Assembly (NCBI GenBank): GCA_964511065.1
Contig: CAZEEG010000006.1
Coordinates: forward strand, 18,282 to 82,281
Length of the DNA stretch: 64,000 bases
Source of the DNA: CALBRZ01 sp964511065
GTDB taxonomy: Bacteria > Planctomycetota > Planctomycetia > Pirellulales > S012-138
Direction: 5' to 3'
This document shows, one piece after another, positions 26,884 to 34,796 of this stretch. Within the stretch, counting starts at the first letter, position 1. Every line of letters begins with the position of its first letter. Position numbers and translations under genes: made by a program. The notes below the pieces were generated by a model, which ran no database searches, had not been told where the DNA came from, and worked only from the letters and a program-made list of their open reading frames with translations.

Positions 26884-29004
26884 TTAACGACGAACGATGG
26901 TCCGGTTGGTCAGGGCGTTAATCTCAACCAGACGATAGCGCCGCCGTTCGCCGCTGATAGCTCTATGTTCGTACGCCAGCAGCGTGCGAAAGGCATTGTC
27001 CTGTTGCGAGGCAGCGTTTTGCTGCGCAGGGCCATCTTGCGTGTCGACCGTTCGGCTCAACGTGGCCGTCTTGGTTTTGCCGCCGCTGTCGGTCGCAGCT
27101 TCCACCAGTCGCAAGAGCGTGGTACTGTGCCGAATCTCGCTGCCCTCCACGTCCATCAACAGCAGATGCGTGAAGCCGGCGGCAGCCAGGTGCTCGGGCA
27201 GCGAGCAGGCTGCCGGCAGGGCCTTGTGGTAGCCGGTTTCGCGGCGGTACACGTTTTCTTGGGTCACTTCGCACGGGAAGTGAAACTGGCGATAGTCCTG
27301 GCTCAAGATTCGCGCATCGGGCGGCAGGTACCTGGCCGCGAAAGCCGAGGCGAGGTAGGTGGGCACGTGCCGCTGGAGATAGGCTTCGCGGCTTTCCATT
27401 CCCAGGACAACGGCCACTTCGCCCCGCGCGCGGCTCATCGCCTGGGCGGTATTGAATGCCAAAGCGGCCACGGCGGCCCCGGTGATTAGCCAGCCGGGCA
27501 AGCCTCCGAAACGCACGGCCATTTGCCAGGCGGCGGCTACAGCTACCGCGAGCAGTGGAACCATCGGCAGCAGGAAGCGCAGGTTCTGCCGCATCGTGTA
27601 CCACAGCGTTACGTAAACAGCCACAATCGCCAACAGCAGCCATAGCCGCGGAAGCCTTCGCACCAGACACACGCCAGGCAGGATCGCCAGGAACAGCACG
27701 CCCAATTGATGCCCGCGGCCACCAAACTGTTCTGGTTGCATGGTGATCTGCCAGGAGGCTGCCGCGATGTCCGCGGCCTTCACATCCAGTGGCCGCTTGT
27801 CCGGGCGGTCGGTCTGGGGGCCGGAGGTTGCGAAGACGTCGCCCAGGAAGGGGTACACGGGGTTACCCCGCAGTGCCGCCGCCCTGGCGTACCACGGTCC
27901 GGCCACGGCCGCGCTCACCACGGCTACCACCGCCGCGCCGGCCAGGAGTCTGCCGCGCAGGCCGCGCCGGCTAACCAGTTGGATCAACCAGGCGAAGGCC
28001 ATCGCGACCGCGAACATCAGGGCCAGGTATTTGGTCGATAGTGCGGCCCCGGCCATGATGCCTGATGCTACAAAGCCGCCATGCTGTGGTTCGCCGGTGC
28101 CGACCGAGGGACGCACCGCCTGCCGCCACGCTACCAGGGCGAACGTGGTGAATGTCGCCAGCGCCAGGTCGTTGAATGCGGCAGTCATCTGATTGGTTAC
28201 GGCCGGTGTGACCAGCGCGATAACCGCCGCCACCTTTGCCCAGCCATCGGCTGCCGCGGTGGCGTGCCGCCGCTGGGAGTCCGAGGGCCCTGTGAACACG
28301 TCGAGGGCCAGCAGATACGTGGCGGCGGCGAACAATCCGCCGAAAAGCCAATGGATGAGCTGCGCCGTAACCGCTCCATCCAAGGCCAGCCCCCAGGCGT
28401 ACAGCATTTCGACCAGCAGCGGAAAGGTGCTGTTGTCGTGGTACGGAAGGTGGCGGAACCCGCCTGCATCGAGGAAATACTTCGGCAGTGCCAGGTGGTA
28501 GCACAGGGCATCGCCATCGGTCGCTGGGGCCAATGCCACGACCAGGCTCGCCCCGGCCGCCGCCAGTGTGAAAGCCCCCAGCGTGTGACTCAACCACCCA
28601 GGAGGTGTGGCATCTTCCGGACCATGGTCGATACACGGCTGGGCGTCGCCGGTCTGGCCGGTTGGCCGGTTGTCGCCGCCGCGGGGATTTCCCTCGGCTT
28701 GCAAGAATTTCAAAGACCTGGTCGGTGCCGTCAGCCAGCGCGCGGCCGTAAGCCCCGCAGCGCTAGCTGTGAGCATCCAAATGAGGTGGACCTTCAGCAG
28801 GCCCACAAAAGCCAAGGCGGTCAGAATGCAACCGCCGGCCACGAGGCCGAGGCAGACGCGCCATGCCGCGAGGGGCCAGCGGCGTGCAGTCAGAGCGGGG
28901 GTGGGCGGCGCTAGCGGCCACGCCGTTGCCAGGGGCCGTCCGAGGGTGTCGGCCGCCAGAACGATCAGCAGCAGGCTCATCAATGACCAGGCTGTCGCGA
29001 GCAT
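26884..29004 (-). CDS. GT39-like (PMT/ArnT-type) membrane glycosyltransferase
   Basis: 706 residues with about a dozen membrane spans, an integral membrane protein expected to use a polyprenyl-phosphate sugar donor at the outer face of the inner membrane. The first large periplasmic loop contains the acidic pair typical of the superfamily in PATDGDALCYHLALPKYFL, and the pattern of alternating hydrophobic spans plus a C-terminal soluble domain (from about residue 560, VPTYLASAFAARYLPPDARIL) fits GT39/GT83-type proteins. It is the last gene of the seven-gene minus-strand glycan operon; a 92-residue membrane protein is encoded 86 bp upstream. Donor and acceptor are unknown. Confidence 0.8.
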   Translation of the reverse strand: MLATAWSLMSLLLIVLAADTLGRPLATAWPLAPPTPALTARRWPLAAWRVCLGLVAGGCILTALAFVGLLKVHLIWMLTASAAGLTAARWLTAPTRSLKFLQAEGNPRGGDNRPTGQTGDAQPCIDHGPEDATPPGWLSHTLGAFTLAAAGASLVVALAPATDGDALCYHLALPKYFLDAGGFRHLPYHDNSTFPLLVEMLYAWGLALDGAVTAQLIHWLFGGLFAAATYLLALDVFTGPSDSQRRHATAAADGWAKVAAVIALVTPAVTNQMTAAFNDLALATFTTFALVAWRQAVRPSVGTGEPQHGGFVASGIMAGAALSTKYLALMFAVAMAFAWLIQLVSRRGLRGRLLAGAAVVAVVSAAVAGPWYARAAALRGNPVYPFLGDVFATSGPQTDRPDKRPLDVKAADIAAASWQITMQPEQFGGRGHQLGVLFLAILPGVCLVRRLPRLWLLLAIVAVYVTLWYTMRQNLRFLLPMVPLLAVAVAAAWQMAVRFGGLPGWLITGAAVAALAFNTAQAMSRARGEVAVVLGMESREAYLQRHVPTYLASAFAARYLPPDARILSQDYRQFHFPCEVTQENVYRRETGYHKALPAACSLPEHLAAAGFTHLLLMDVEGSEIRHSTTLLRLVEAATDSGGKTKTATLSRTVDTQDGPAQQNAASQQDNAFRTLLAYEHRAISGERRRYRLVEINALTNRTIVRR

Positions 29005-29090
29005 AGGGCGGCGGCTCCATCCACCGGTTGAATCCAGCTCAACACAAACGGCATCCCAACCGCGCGATCGTCATCTCGGTCGCGGCCGCT

Positions 29091-29369
29091 CTATTCGCCG
29101 ATGGCTACCTTGGAGAACATCCAGTTCATATGGTAGGCCACGGCCAGTAGCATCCACATTGTCAGCAGCCACACGGCGATCACGGCCCAAGGCGAGTGCC
29201 GCTTGCGCTGCCCGCTGTGCTGAATGGGGTTACCCAACAGCAGCCTGGCGGCGGTTCGCCGGGCGCGGCGGCCGCGGTCGGTGGGCTCCCCCGAGTTGCT
29301 CGTCGTCGTAGACGATCCGCCCACTCGCAAGCTCGGTGGGAGACGGTGCTTGGGATGGGGGGCGATCAT
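29091..29369 (-). CDS. Small membrane protein in the glycan operon
   Basis: 92 residues: a basic, disordered N-terminal half (MIAPHPKHRLPPSLRVGG to about 60) and one membrane span (SPWAVIAVWLLTMWMLLAVAYHM, about 59-81). Its ATG overlaps the stop of the upstream GT9 gene by four bases (ATGA), strong evidence that it is translated and coupled. No homology recognised. It lies between a heptosyltransferase-like gene and a GT39-like gene, so an accessory role in glycan assembly is a reasonable inference. Confidence 0.7.
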   Translation of the reverse strand: MIAPHPKHRLPPSLRVGGSSTTTSNSGEPTDRGRRARRTAARLLLGNPIQHSGQRKRHSPWAVIAVWLLTMWMLLAVAYHMNWMFSKVAIGE

Positions 29370-31111
29370 ACGCTCGGGTTCTCCTTGGATTCCTGAGAGA
29401 TACCAGCTTTGGGCTCAGAAGGCAAATCCGATGCCAACGGCTTTCGCAGGCCCATCCCCCTGAGGCGGTGCGGGCCGTCCACACGGCAGATCGGTTGCGC
29501 CCGGCTGGCCCCTTCGGTTCCCGACTCGTGGGCCGCACCACCGGCCGGGTTGACCGTTGATCTCTGTGGCCAGCGCGCGGCCAGGCTGCCAGCAGCCGAA
29601 ACCTCGGCGCGATCGGGCAGCCTGGCCAACGGCAGCGAACCATCACCTTGGAGAACATCCTGGCGGTTGGTGTCCGGGCCGTGCGCGGCATGGCGCGATG
29701 GTTCTCCCCATTCCGCAACCTGACCATCGGCCGGCGTTTCCAGCAGGTCTGCAAAGCCGGCGGCTTTCAGGTGTTCGGCGGCCAGCGCGGCGACTTCGTC
29801 GGGCTGTACATCAACCATGCAAGGATGGTCGGCCAGGGGGCATTGTTGCCGATGGCAGGGCGAACAGGCTGGCGGACGTCGGATCAAGCGAACGGTCTTA
29901 CCCCAGGGCGCCCATTGGTGCGGATGGTTGGTGCCGCTGAAAATGGCGATGGTGCGCGTGCCCATTGCCGCTGCCAGGTGGGCCGGCCCCGAATCGGCAC
30001 CGATGAACAGGTCGCACCGCGCAAGCAACGCCGCGAGTTCGTCCAACGGCAGTTGACCTGTCCAGTCGACAACGTTCGCCAAAGCGCCGCCGGCCAGCAC
30101 CTGCCGGGCCACGGCACGGTCGGCTGCTTGTCCCACGAGTACCACCGCGGCGCGGTGCGAGACGATCAATTGTCCCAACAACTCCCGCCAGTGCCACGTG
30201 GGCCAACGCTTGGCATGTGTTCCAGATCCCACGTGAAACACCACCAACGGCATCTCCCCGTCCGCAGCGGCAGGTGCCTGCTCGATTCGATCCCTGTTGA
30301 CCGGCGATGCCGAGGTCGTGTTCATCGCCCGCCCGCTCGGTAATCCGGCGAACCTGAGACGCTCGGCCACCTGGGCGGCGGCCTTGCTGCCGGGGGTCAA
30401 CCGGGGAGCGACATCCTCCTCGGCGGCCTCGGTCAATGCCTTCAGCAGGGCGAGCCGCGAAAGCACTTCATGCCGGCCGCGATGGTACGCCACACTCTGC
30501 GTCAACAGAAAGCCGCCGCCGCCGCAGTTCCATCCGACGCGGCGCCGCGCGCCGGCGAGCCACATCAGGAGTGCGTTAGGGAATTCGCCGCGAACATCGA
30601 TGGCCAAGTCGTAGCGGCGCCGCCGAAGTTGCCATGCACAGCGGAACAAGGCGGTTATCCAGCCGCGGCTGCCGCCGGGTTGAAACCGATTGCGTTCCAG
30701 GACCAACACGTGATGCACGGCAGGGCACATGCGAAACACGCCGACGTTCCATGGCGCGGCCAGCACTTCGATTTTCGCTGCCGGAAAGGCGTCGCCCAAT
30801 GCGGCGATGAAGCCAGTACTCAAGACAGCATCGCCCAAGTGGTCCAGTTGAATAACGAGAATCCGCGCAGGCGGTTCGCTCTCCAGGCCGGCGGTCTTGC
30901 CTCGCAGGGCCGCGGCGCTTCGCACGTAGCCAAATAGCCTTACTGGACCAAACAGCAGCCATCCCAAACTGTCGATGAGGGCGAACAACAATCGCCAGCG
31001 AAGCCTCACGTAGCGGTAATGCCCCAGCAAACGGCGGGGCCGTATGCGGAATCGGGCGGGATCGGGTGGCCGGCTGCGCCGGGCTCTTCCTCGGCCTCGT
31101 TTCAGGGACAT
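29366..31111 (-). CDS. Glycosyltransferase family 9 (heptosyltransferase-like)
   Basis: 581 residues from the ATG at 31109-31111 (MSLKRGRGRARR), which overlaps the end of the upstream GT4 gene by 10 bases. GT9 features: N-terminal ILVIQLDHLGDAVLSTGFIAAL (about 84-105, the GT-B entry strand), the middle VVFHVGSGTHAKRWPTWHWREL, and the nucleotide-sugar site FIGADSGPAHLAAAMGTRTIAIFSGTNHPHQWAPWG. A Cys/His cluster (CSPCHRQQCPLADHPC) follows. After the GT9 domain there is a tail of about 115 residues, Gly/Pro/Arg-rich and without recognisable fold. Predicted to act at the cytoplasmic face on an LPS-core-like or surface glycan. Confidence 0.9.
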   Translation of the reverse strand: MSLKRGRGRARRSRPPDPARFRIRPRRLLGHYRYVRLRWRLLFALIDSLGWLLFGPVRLFGYVRSAAALRGKTAGLESEPPARILVIQLDHLGDAVLSTGFIAALGDAFPAAKIEVLAAPWNVGVFRMCPAVHHVLVLERNRFQPGGSRGWITALFRCAWQLRRRRYDLAIDVRGEFPNALLMWLAGARRRVGWNCGGGGFLLTQSVAYHRGRHEVLSRLALLKALTEAAEEDVAPRLTPGSKAAAQVAERLRFAGLPSGRAMNTTSASPVNRDRIEQAPAAADGEMPLVVFHVGSGTHAKRWPTWHWRELLGQLIVSHRAAVVLVGQAADRAVARQVLAGGALANVVDWTGQLPLDELAALLARCDLFIGADSGPAHLAAAMGTRTIAIFSGTNHPHQWAPWGKTVRLIRRPPACSPCHRQQCPLADHPCMVDVQPDEVAALAAEHLKAAGFADLLETPADGQVAEWGEPSRHAAHGPDTNRQDVLQGDGSLPLARLPDRAEVSAAGSLAARWPQRSTVNPAGGAAHESGTEGASRAQPICRVDGPHRLRGMGLRKPLASDLPSEPKAGISQESKENPSV

Positions 31112-32292
31112 GCGGCATCCTTCTCCGCGAGCGCGGACTGGGGCGAAGTGAGGTAAGCCGCCGCCGTGGCTTCTGCGGCGGCCTGCCAGGAGAAATGACG
31201 GGCAACGTGGGTGGCGCGCTCGGCGCAGCGCGGCGAATCGGCCGCTTCGGCGACCGCTTGCCGGATCGCCTTGTGATCCACCGGTGAGACATACCGAGCG
31301 TGAGGGCCAAAGTATTCTCGCGTGCAACCGCGGTTGGTCAGGACCAGCGGCACACCCTGCATGGCGGCCTCCAGCGCAACCAGGCCGGGCGTTTCAAATA
31401 GGCTCGTCAGCACCAGGCAGCGGCAGGCAGCATAGCAGCTGGCCAGCAGTGGGCTATCGTGCGGGAGCCTCGGCAAGAAGTGAACGTTGGGACCGGCCTC
31501 GGCACGGCACCGATGAGCATAGGCTTCGTGGCCCGGCACCGCGTCGCCCAGCAGCACCATCGGCAACGAATTGCCGCGCATGGCTCGCAGAAACCCTAAC
31601 TGGTTCTTGCGCGGCTCGATGCGCCCGGCATACAGCACAAAATCGCGTAATCCAAATTGCCGTTCAAAGGCCGTCGGGCAGGCCCAAGCGAATTGGGCAT
31701 CGGCCGCGTTGGGAACCACGGCCAGCTTCGACTGCGGTACTCCAAAATAACGGCGAAGTTGCTGGGCCTCGGCAACCGAATTGGGCAGCAGCAGATCGGC
31801 CTGGTGATAAAGCTGCCGCCGCCAAGAGGGAATCGCCGGCACCGCCGCCCGCAGAGCGAACTTGGCCACTGCGGCTAATCCCTGGCGGTAGCTGGCCGAC
31901 TCGTGCCATAGGGCCGCGGCCGAAAACCACGCGATCGTGGAAATCGCTACCCGAACTCCATGCCCCCGCGCGGCGGCCACCAACGGCAGAAACTCCGGAC
32001 AACTGCCAAACAGGTGCAGCCAATCACCGGGCCGCGGTTGCTCCTCCCAGGGCCGCCAAAGTCGTGCATCCAGGCCCAGTTCGCGGAGCGCTTGGGCCGA
32101 CTTGAGCAATTGGGTTTCGCCGCCGCCGGGCGCGAACATGGCATCGGGCCGACCCGCCAGGTAAACCCGTCCCAACCCGGCCAGGCGCGCTTGCAGCGCG
32201 GCTGCATGGGCGGTTGGAGCTTCGCGCAGTAGCGCAAGCGGCCTGTCTTTCGGTCGCAGTTGCGGTGGAAGCTGGTGGGATGTGTGGGCCAT
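31102..32292 (-). CDS. Glycosyltransferase family 4
   Basis: 396 residues, GT-B fold. The C-terminal donor-binding half carries FVLYAGRIEPRKNQLGFLRAM, then LLGDAVPGHEAY, and the family motif LTSLFETPGLVALEAAMQGVPLVLTNRGCTREYF, whose second Glu in E-x7-E contacts the nucleotide sugar. The acceptor half begins at the N-terminus with AGRPDAMFAPGGGETQLLKSAQALRELG. It overlaps the downstream GT9 gene by 10 bases and lies 33 bp from the deacetylase-like gene, so it is in the glycan operon. Sugar specificity unknown. Confidence 0.92.
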   Translation of the reverse strand: MAHTSHQLPPQLRPKDRPLALLREAPTAHAAALQARLAGLGRVYLAGRPDAMFAPGGGETQLLKSAQALRELGLDARLWRPWEEQPRPGDWLHLFGSCPEFLPLVAAARGHGVRVAISTIAWFSAAALWHESASYRQGLAAVAKFALRAAVPAIPSWRRQLYHQADLLLPNSVAEAQQLRRYFGVPQSKLAVVPNAADAQFAWACPTAFERQFGLRDFVLYAGRIEPRKNQLGFLRAMRGNSLPMVLLGDAVPGHEAYAHRCRAEAGPNVHFLPRLPHDSPLLASCYAACRCLVLTSLFETPGLVALEAAMQGVPLVLTNRGCTREYFGPHARYVSPVDHKAIRQAVAEAADSPRCAERATHVARHFSWQAAAEATAAAYLTSPQSALAEKDAACP

Positions 32293-32325
32293 GGTCGCGG
32301 TCGCGTGTGGTCGACGGTTGATTGG

Positions 32326-33801
32326 CTACGGTTTAATGAAGCGGAGCGTTTTCTTCACCAGGCTGCGCCAGTCGCGAACCTGGATTTCGTCGACGGGAGT
32401 CACACGCTCCCAATCGAGGTAGCGGAGCAGTGCCGATTTCAGCGGTTCTGGTCCGTCGGCACGCACTGGCTGGAAACCGGCGGGTTTCAGTGGTCTCCGC
32501 TGGTAGGCCAGGGCCGAGGTCTGCAACCGCAACTCCCTCCCGTTCCAGGGCAGTGAGGCCACCAACTCGCCGCGGCTTAAGTGCAACGTGGCGCGCCAGT
32601 CGCCCGGCGGCATCCCGCCGGTGACGACGAGCGTCTGCCCCTGGCGGTGCAACTGCAGCCGGATCGCCAACCGCTTGCGCCACCAGCGGGCGAACTCGGC
32701 CAGGGTCGTTTTCCAGATCGAACGAAAGTTCGCAATCACCGCGAGCACTTCGCGAATCACTTCGGGATACCGGCCGATGCGGTCGTTGGGATGCCCGTAG
32801 AGGAAGATTGGTTCGCCGGCTTCGTACTTGAGCCGGGCCACGCGCTGGAAATGGTCGATGGTGACGGCGGCCGCTTCAATCAGCAGGGGGGCGCGCTGGT
32901 CGACGGGCAGCGTCGAGGGCCGATTGGCGGCGGCGACGGCCGCTTCGATCACCACACCCAGGCAGATTGGATGGATCGGCACCTGGAGCACGCCGCTGCC
33001 AGCGGGGAAGAACGGCAGATCGTCGAAAGCCAGGCCGAACTCCGAGCTATGCTCGATCCGCAGGGCATCCATCGCGGCTTTCAGCCCCGGGTTGTATCGC
33101 CCATGCGGAGCGGTGAACCCTACCGGTTCCAGCCCGGCGGCCTGCAAAACCTCCAACCCTCGGCGAATGTTCTGCTTGTTGTCTTCGCGGTTGCGGTACG
33201 TGTGGTGCCAGTAGCCGTGTCCGCCAACGTGCAGGCCAGCCAGACGGTGCAGCGCCTCGGGATGCTGGCCGTGGGTGGATGCGCAAACGTAGTGGCTGGT
33301 CGCGTCCTCCCAGCCTTCGATGGCCGCCAGCGTGCGGTGAAAGTCGCCCGCATGATACTCGTCGTGGTCAAAGCGGAAGTTGAATGCGCTGCGGTAAGGG
33401 AAGGGAAAGTAGCCTACCGTGAGCCAGATACCGCCGCGGCGCTCGATTTCCTTGCGCAAACGCAACAGCAGCCGCTTGCGAACAGCACTGCGGTGCACCA
33501 GCGCAATTTCCTCGCTCACCTGCCACGGCCCCAGTTGCCAGCGGTGACGCGCTGCCCGGGTGTCCATCAGCGCCTGGTACGGATCATGCTGCGCCGCCTT
33601 GCGAAAGCGGTCCACGTCGATGGCTTCTTGGCCTGCCGCGAGCGCCGGCCTGGGCGCGCAGCGACTATCGAACAGCACGAACCGCGTCGGGTCGATACCT
33701 GGCTGCCAACTCTGCGACGGAACGCCTTCCTGCTGTAGCGCTTGCTGCAGGCCCTCGGGTACGTGAGCCAACGTCAATGGAAGCAACGGCAGGTCCATCA
33801 T
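32326..33801 (-). CDS. Polysaccharide deacetylase-like protein (CE4-type)
   Basis: About 491 residues. I prefer the tandem ATG at 33798-33801 (MMDLPLLPL); a TTG ten codons earlier is possible. Carbohydrate-esterase-4 features: the motif-1 acidic pair FRFDHDE (about 137-145), the two metal histidines in HVGGHGYWHHTY (about 190-201), and FTAPHGRYNPGLKA, equivalent to the family's RxPxG-type motif 3. An N-terminal region of about 120 residues and a C-terminal beta-rich domain of about 130 residues flank it. No signal peptide is obvious, so it may act on a cytoplasmic or lipid-linked intermediate. It sits in the glycan operon. Confidence 0.75.
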   Translation of the reverse strand: MMDLPLLPLTLAHVPEGLQQALQQEGVPSQSWQPGIDPTRFVLFDSRCAPRPALAAGQEAIDVDRFRKAAQHDPYQALMDTRAARHRWQLGPWQVSEEIALVHRSAVRKRLLLRLRKEIERRGGIWLTVGYFPFPYRSAFNFRFDHDEYHAGDFHRTLAAIEGWEDATSHYVCASTHGQHPEALHRLAGLHVGGHGYWHHTYRNREDNKQNIRRGLEVLQAAGLEPVGFTAPHGRYNPGLKAAMDALRIEHSSEFGLAFDDLPFFPAGSGVLQVPIHPICLGVVIEAAVAAANRPSTLPVDQRAPLLIEAAAVTIDHFQRVARLKYEAGEPIFLYGHPNDRIGRYPEVIREVLAVIANFRSIWKTTLAEFARWWRKRLAIRLQLHRQGQTLVVTGGMPPGDWRATLHLSRGELVASLPWNGRELRLQTSALAYQRRPLKPAGFQPVRADGPEPLKSALLRYLDWERVTPVDEIQVRDWRSLVKKTLRFIKP

Positions 33802-33923
33802 GGATGGAACAATCCCAGGTTCGCGGGTCAACCAACGGCACGGTCTGGCGGCCGTGTGCGCCGAAAGTGGAAATCAGTCAACAAGCAGTACGAAGTCAGG
33901 AACCGGCGGCAGAACGCGATGGG

Positions 33924-34796
33924 TTAGGGGGATGAGCGGTGCTGGAAGCGATTGCGCGCGCCGGGCAGGTGCAGATTCGGAGGCTGGCAATCCGCTGCTG
34001 ACGCTGTTGGGGCAGAATCCGCCGTAGCCTCTGCTGCCGGCGCCACTTGCTGCGCCCATAATTGGCGATGTTTGTGGGCCAGCACCCACTGCGACAACCC
34101 ACTGAGGGTGCAAAATGCCCAACCCTGTGGGCCGTCCAGCCATCCGGCTTTCCAGATCAGCCGCCGGGTAATTTCCATCGCGGGAGCGATCCACCTGTCG
34201 CGCCACCGCGGAGCGATGCCTTGCGCCACGCGGTAGCCGGCCTCCAACGTGGTGTACCGTTCCATCTTGGACAAAAACGCCGAGAGGTTCGGAAGGGTGT
34301 GGTGGTCGAGCCAGGCGGTCACTTCACCTACCCGGCCCGCAATGCGCAGCACTTCGTGGACGTCGCCCTCCCAGCGCCCGCTGCCGCGTCGCATCAGCCG
34401 GATGGGGCGGTCGTCCTGGGTTCCAGAGAACCTCACCCGCCGGCCAAAGATGCGGCTGCGGATCGGCACCCGATACGCCGCGTAGTCGCCGTACAGCAAT
34501 CGCCCGCGGACCTCTTCCGCCATGGGCGGTGTGCAGCGCTCGTCGGCATCGATCGAAAGGACCCATTCACCGTTGGCATAACGCAGGGCGCGATTGCGCT
34601 GGGCGGCATAGTTGTCAAACGGATGTTCGACGACGATGCAGCCCAGACGCCGCGCAAGCTCCTGCGTGCCGTCGCTGGAACCGCCATCGACCAGCACCAC
34701 CTCGTCCACCCAGGCCAGCGACCGCACCAGCCCAGGCACGTTGGCCCGCTCGTTGAGCGTGATGACGGCAGCCGTAATGGTAGGGGGCCGTTTCAT
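33924..34796 (-). CDS. Glycosyltransferase family 2 (WaaE/KdtX-like)
   Basis: 290 residues, GT-A fold. The N-terminus ITAAVITLNERANVPGLVRSLAW and VDEVVLVDGGSSDGT give the nucleotide-binding half; the metal-binding DxD is in WVLSIDADERCTP. RLMRRGSGRWEGDVHEVL and the hydrophobic GWLDGPQGWAFCTLSGLSQW near the C-terminus match the lipopolysaccharide-core beta-1,4-glucosyltransferase type. The last 40 residues are Ala/Pro/Ser-rich. Its ATG overlaps the stop of the upstream fusion gene by four bases (ATGA), so the two are translationally coupled. Confidence 0.92.
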   Translation of the reverse strand: MKRPPTITAAVITLNERANVPGLVRSLAWVDEVVLVDGGSSDGTQELARRLGCIVVEHPFDNYAAQRNRALRYANGEWVLSIDADERCTPPMAEEVRGRLLYGDYAAYRVPIRSRIFGRRVRFSGTQDDRPIRLMRRGSGRWEGDVHEVLRIAGRVGEVTAWLDHHTLPNLSAFLSKMERYTTLEAGYRVAQGIAPRWRDRWIAPAMEITRRLIWKAGWLDGPQGWAFCTLSGLSQWVLAHKHRQLWAQQVAPAAEATADSAPTASAADCQPPNLHLPGARNRFQHRSSP

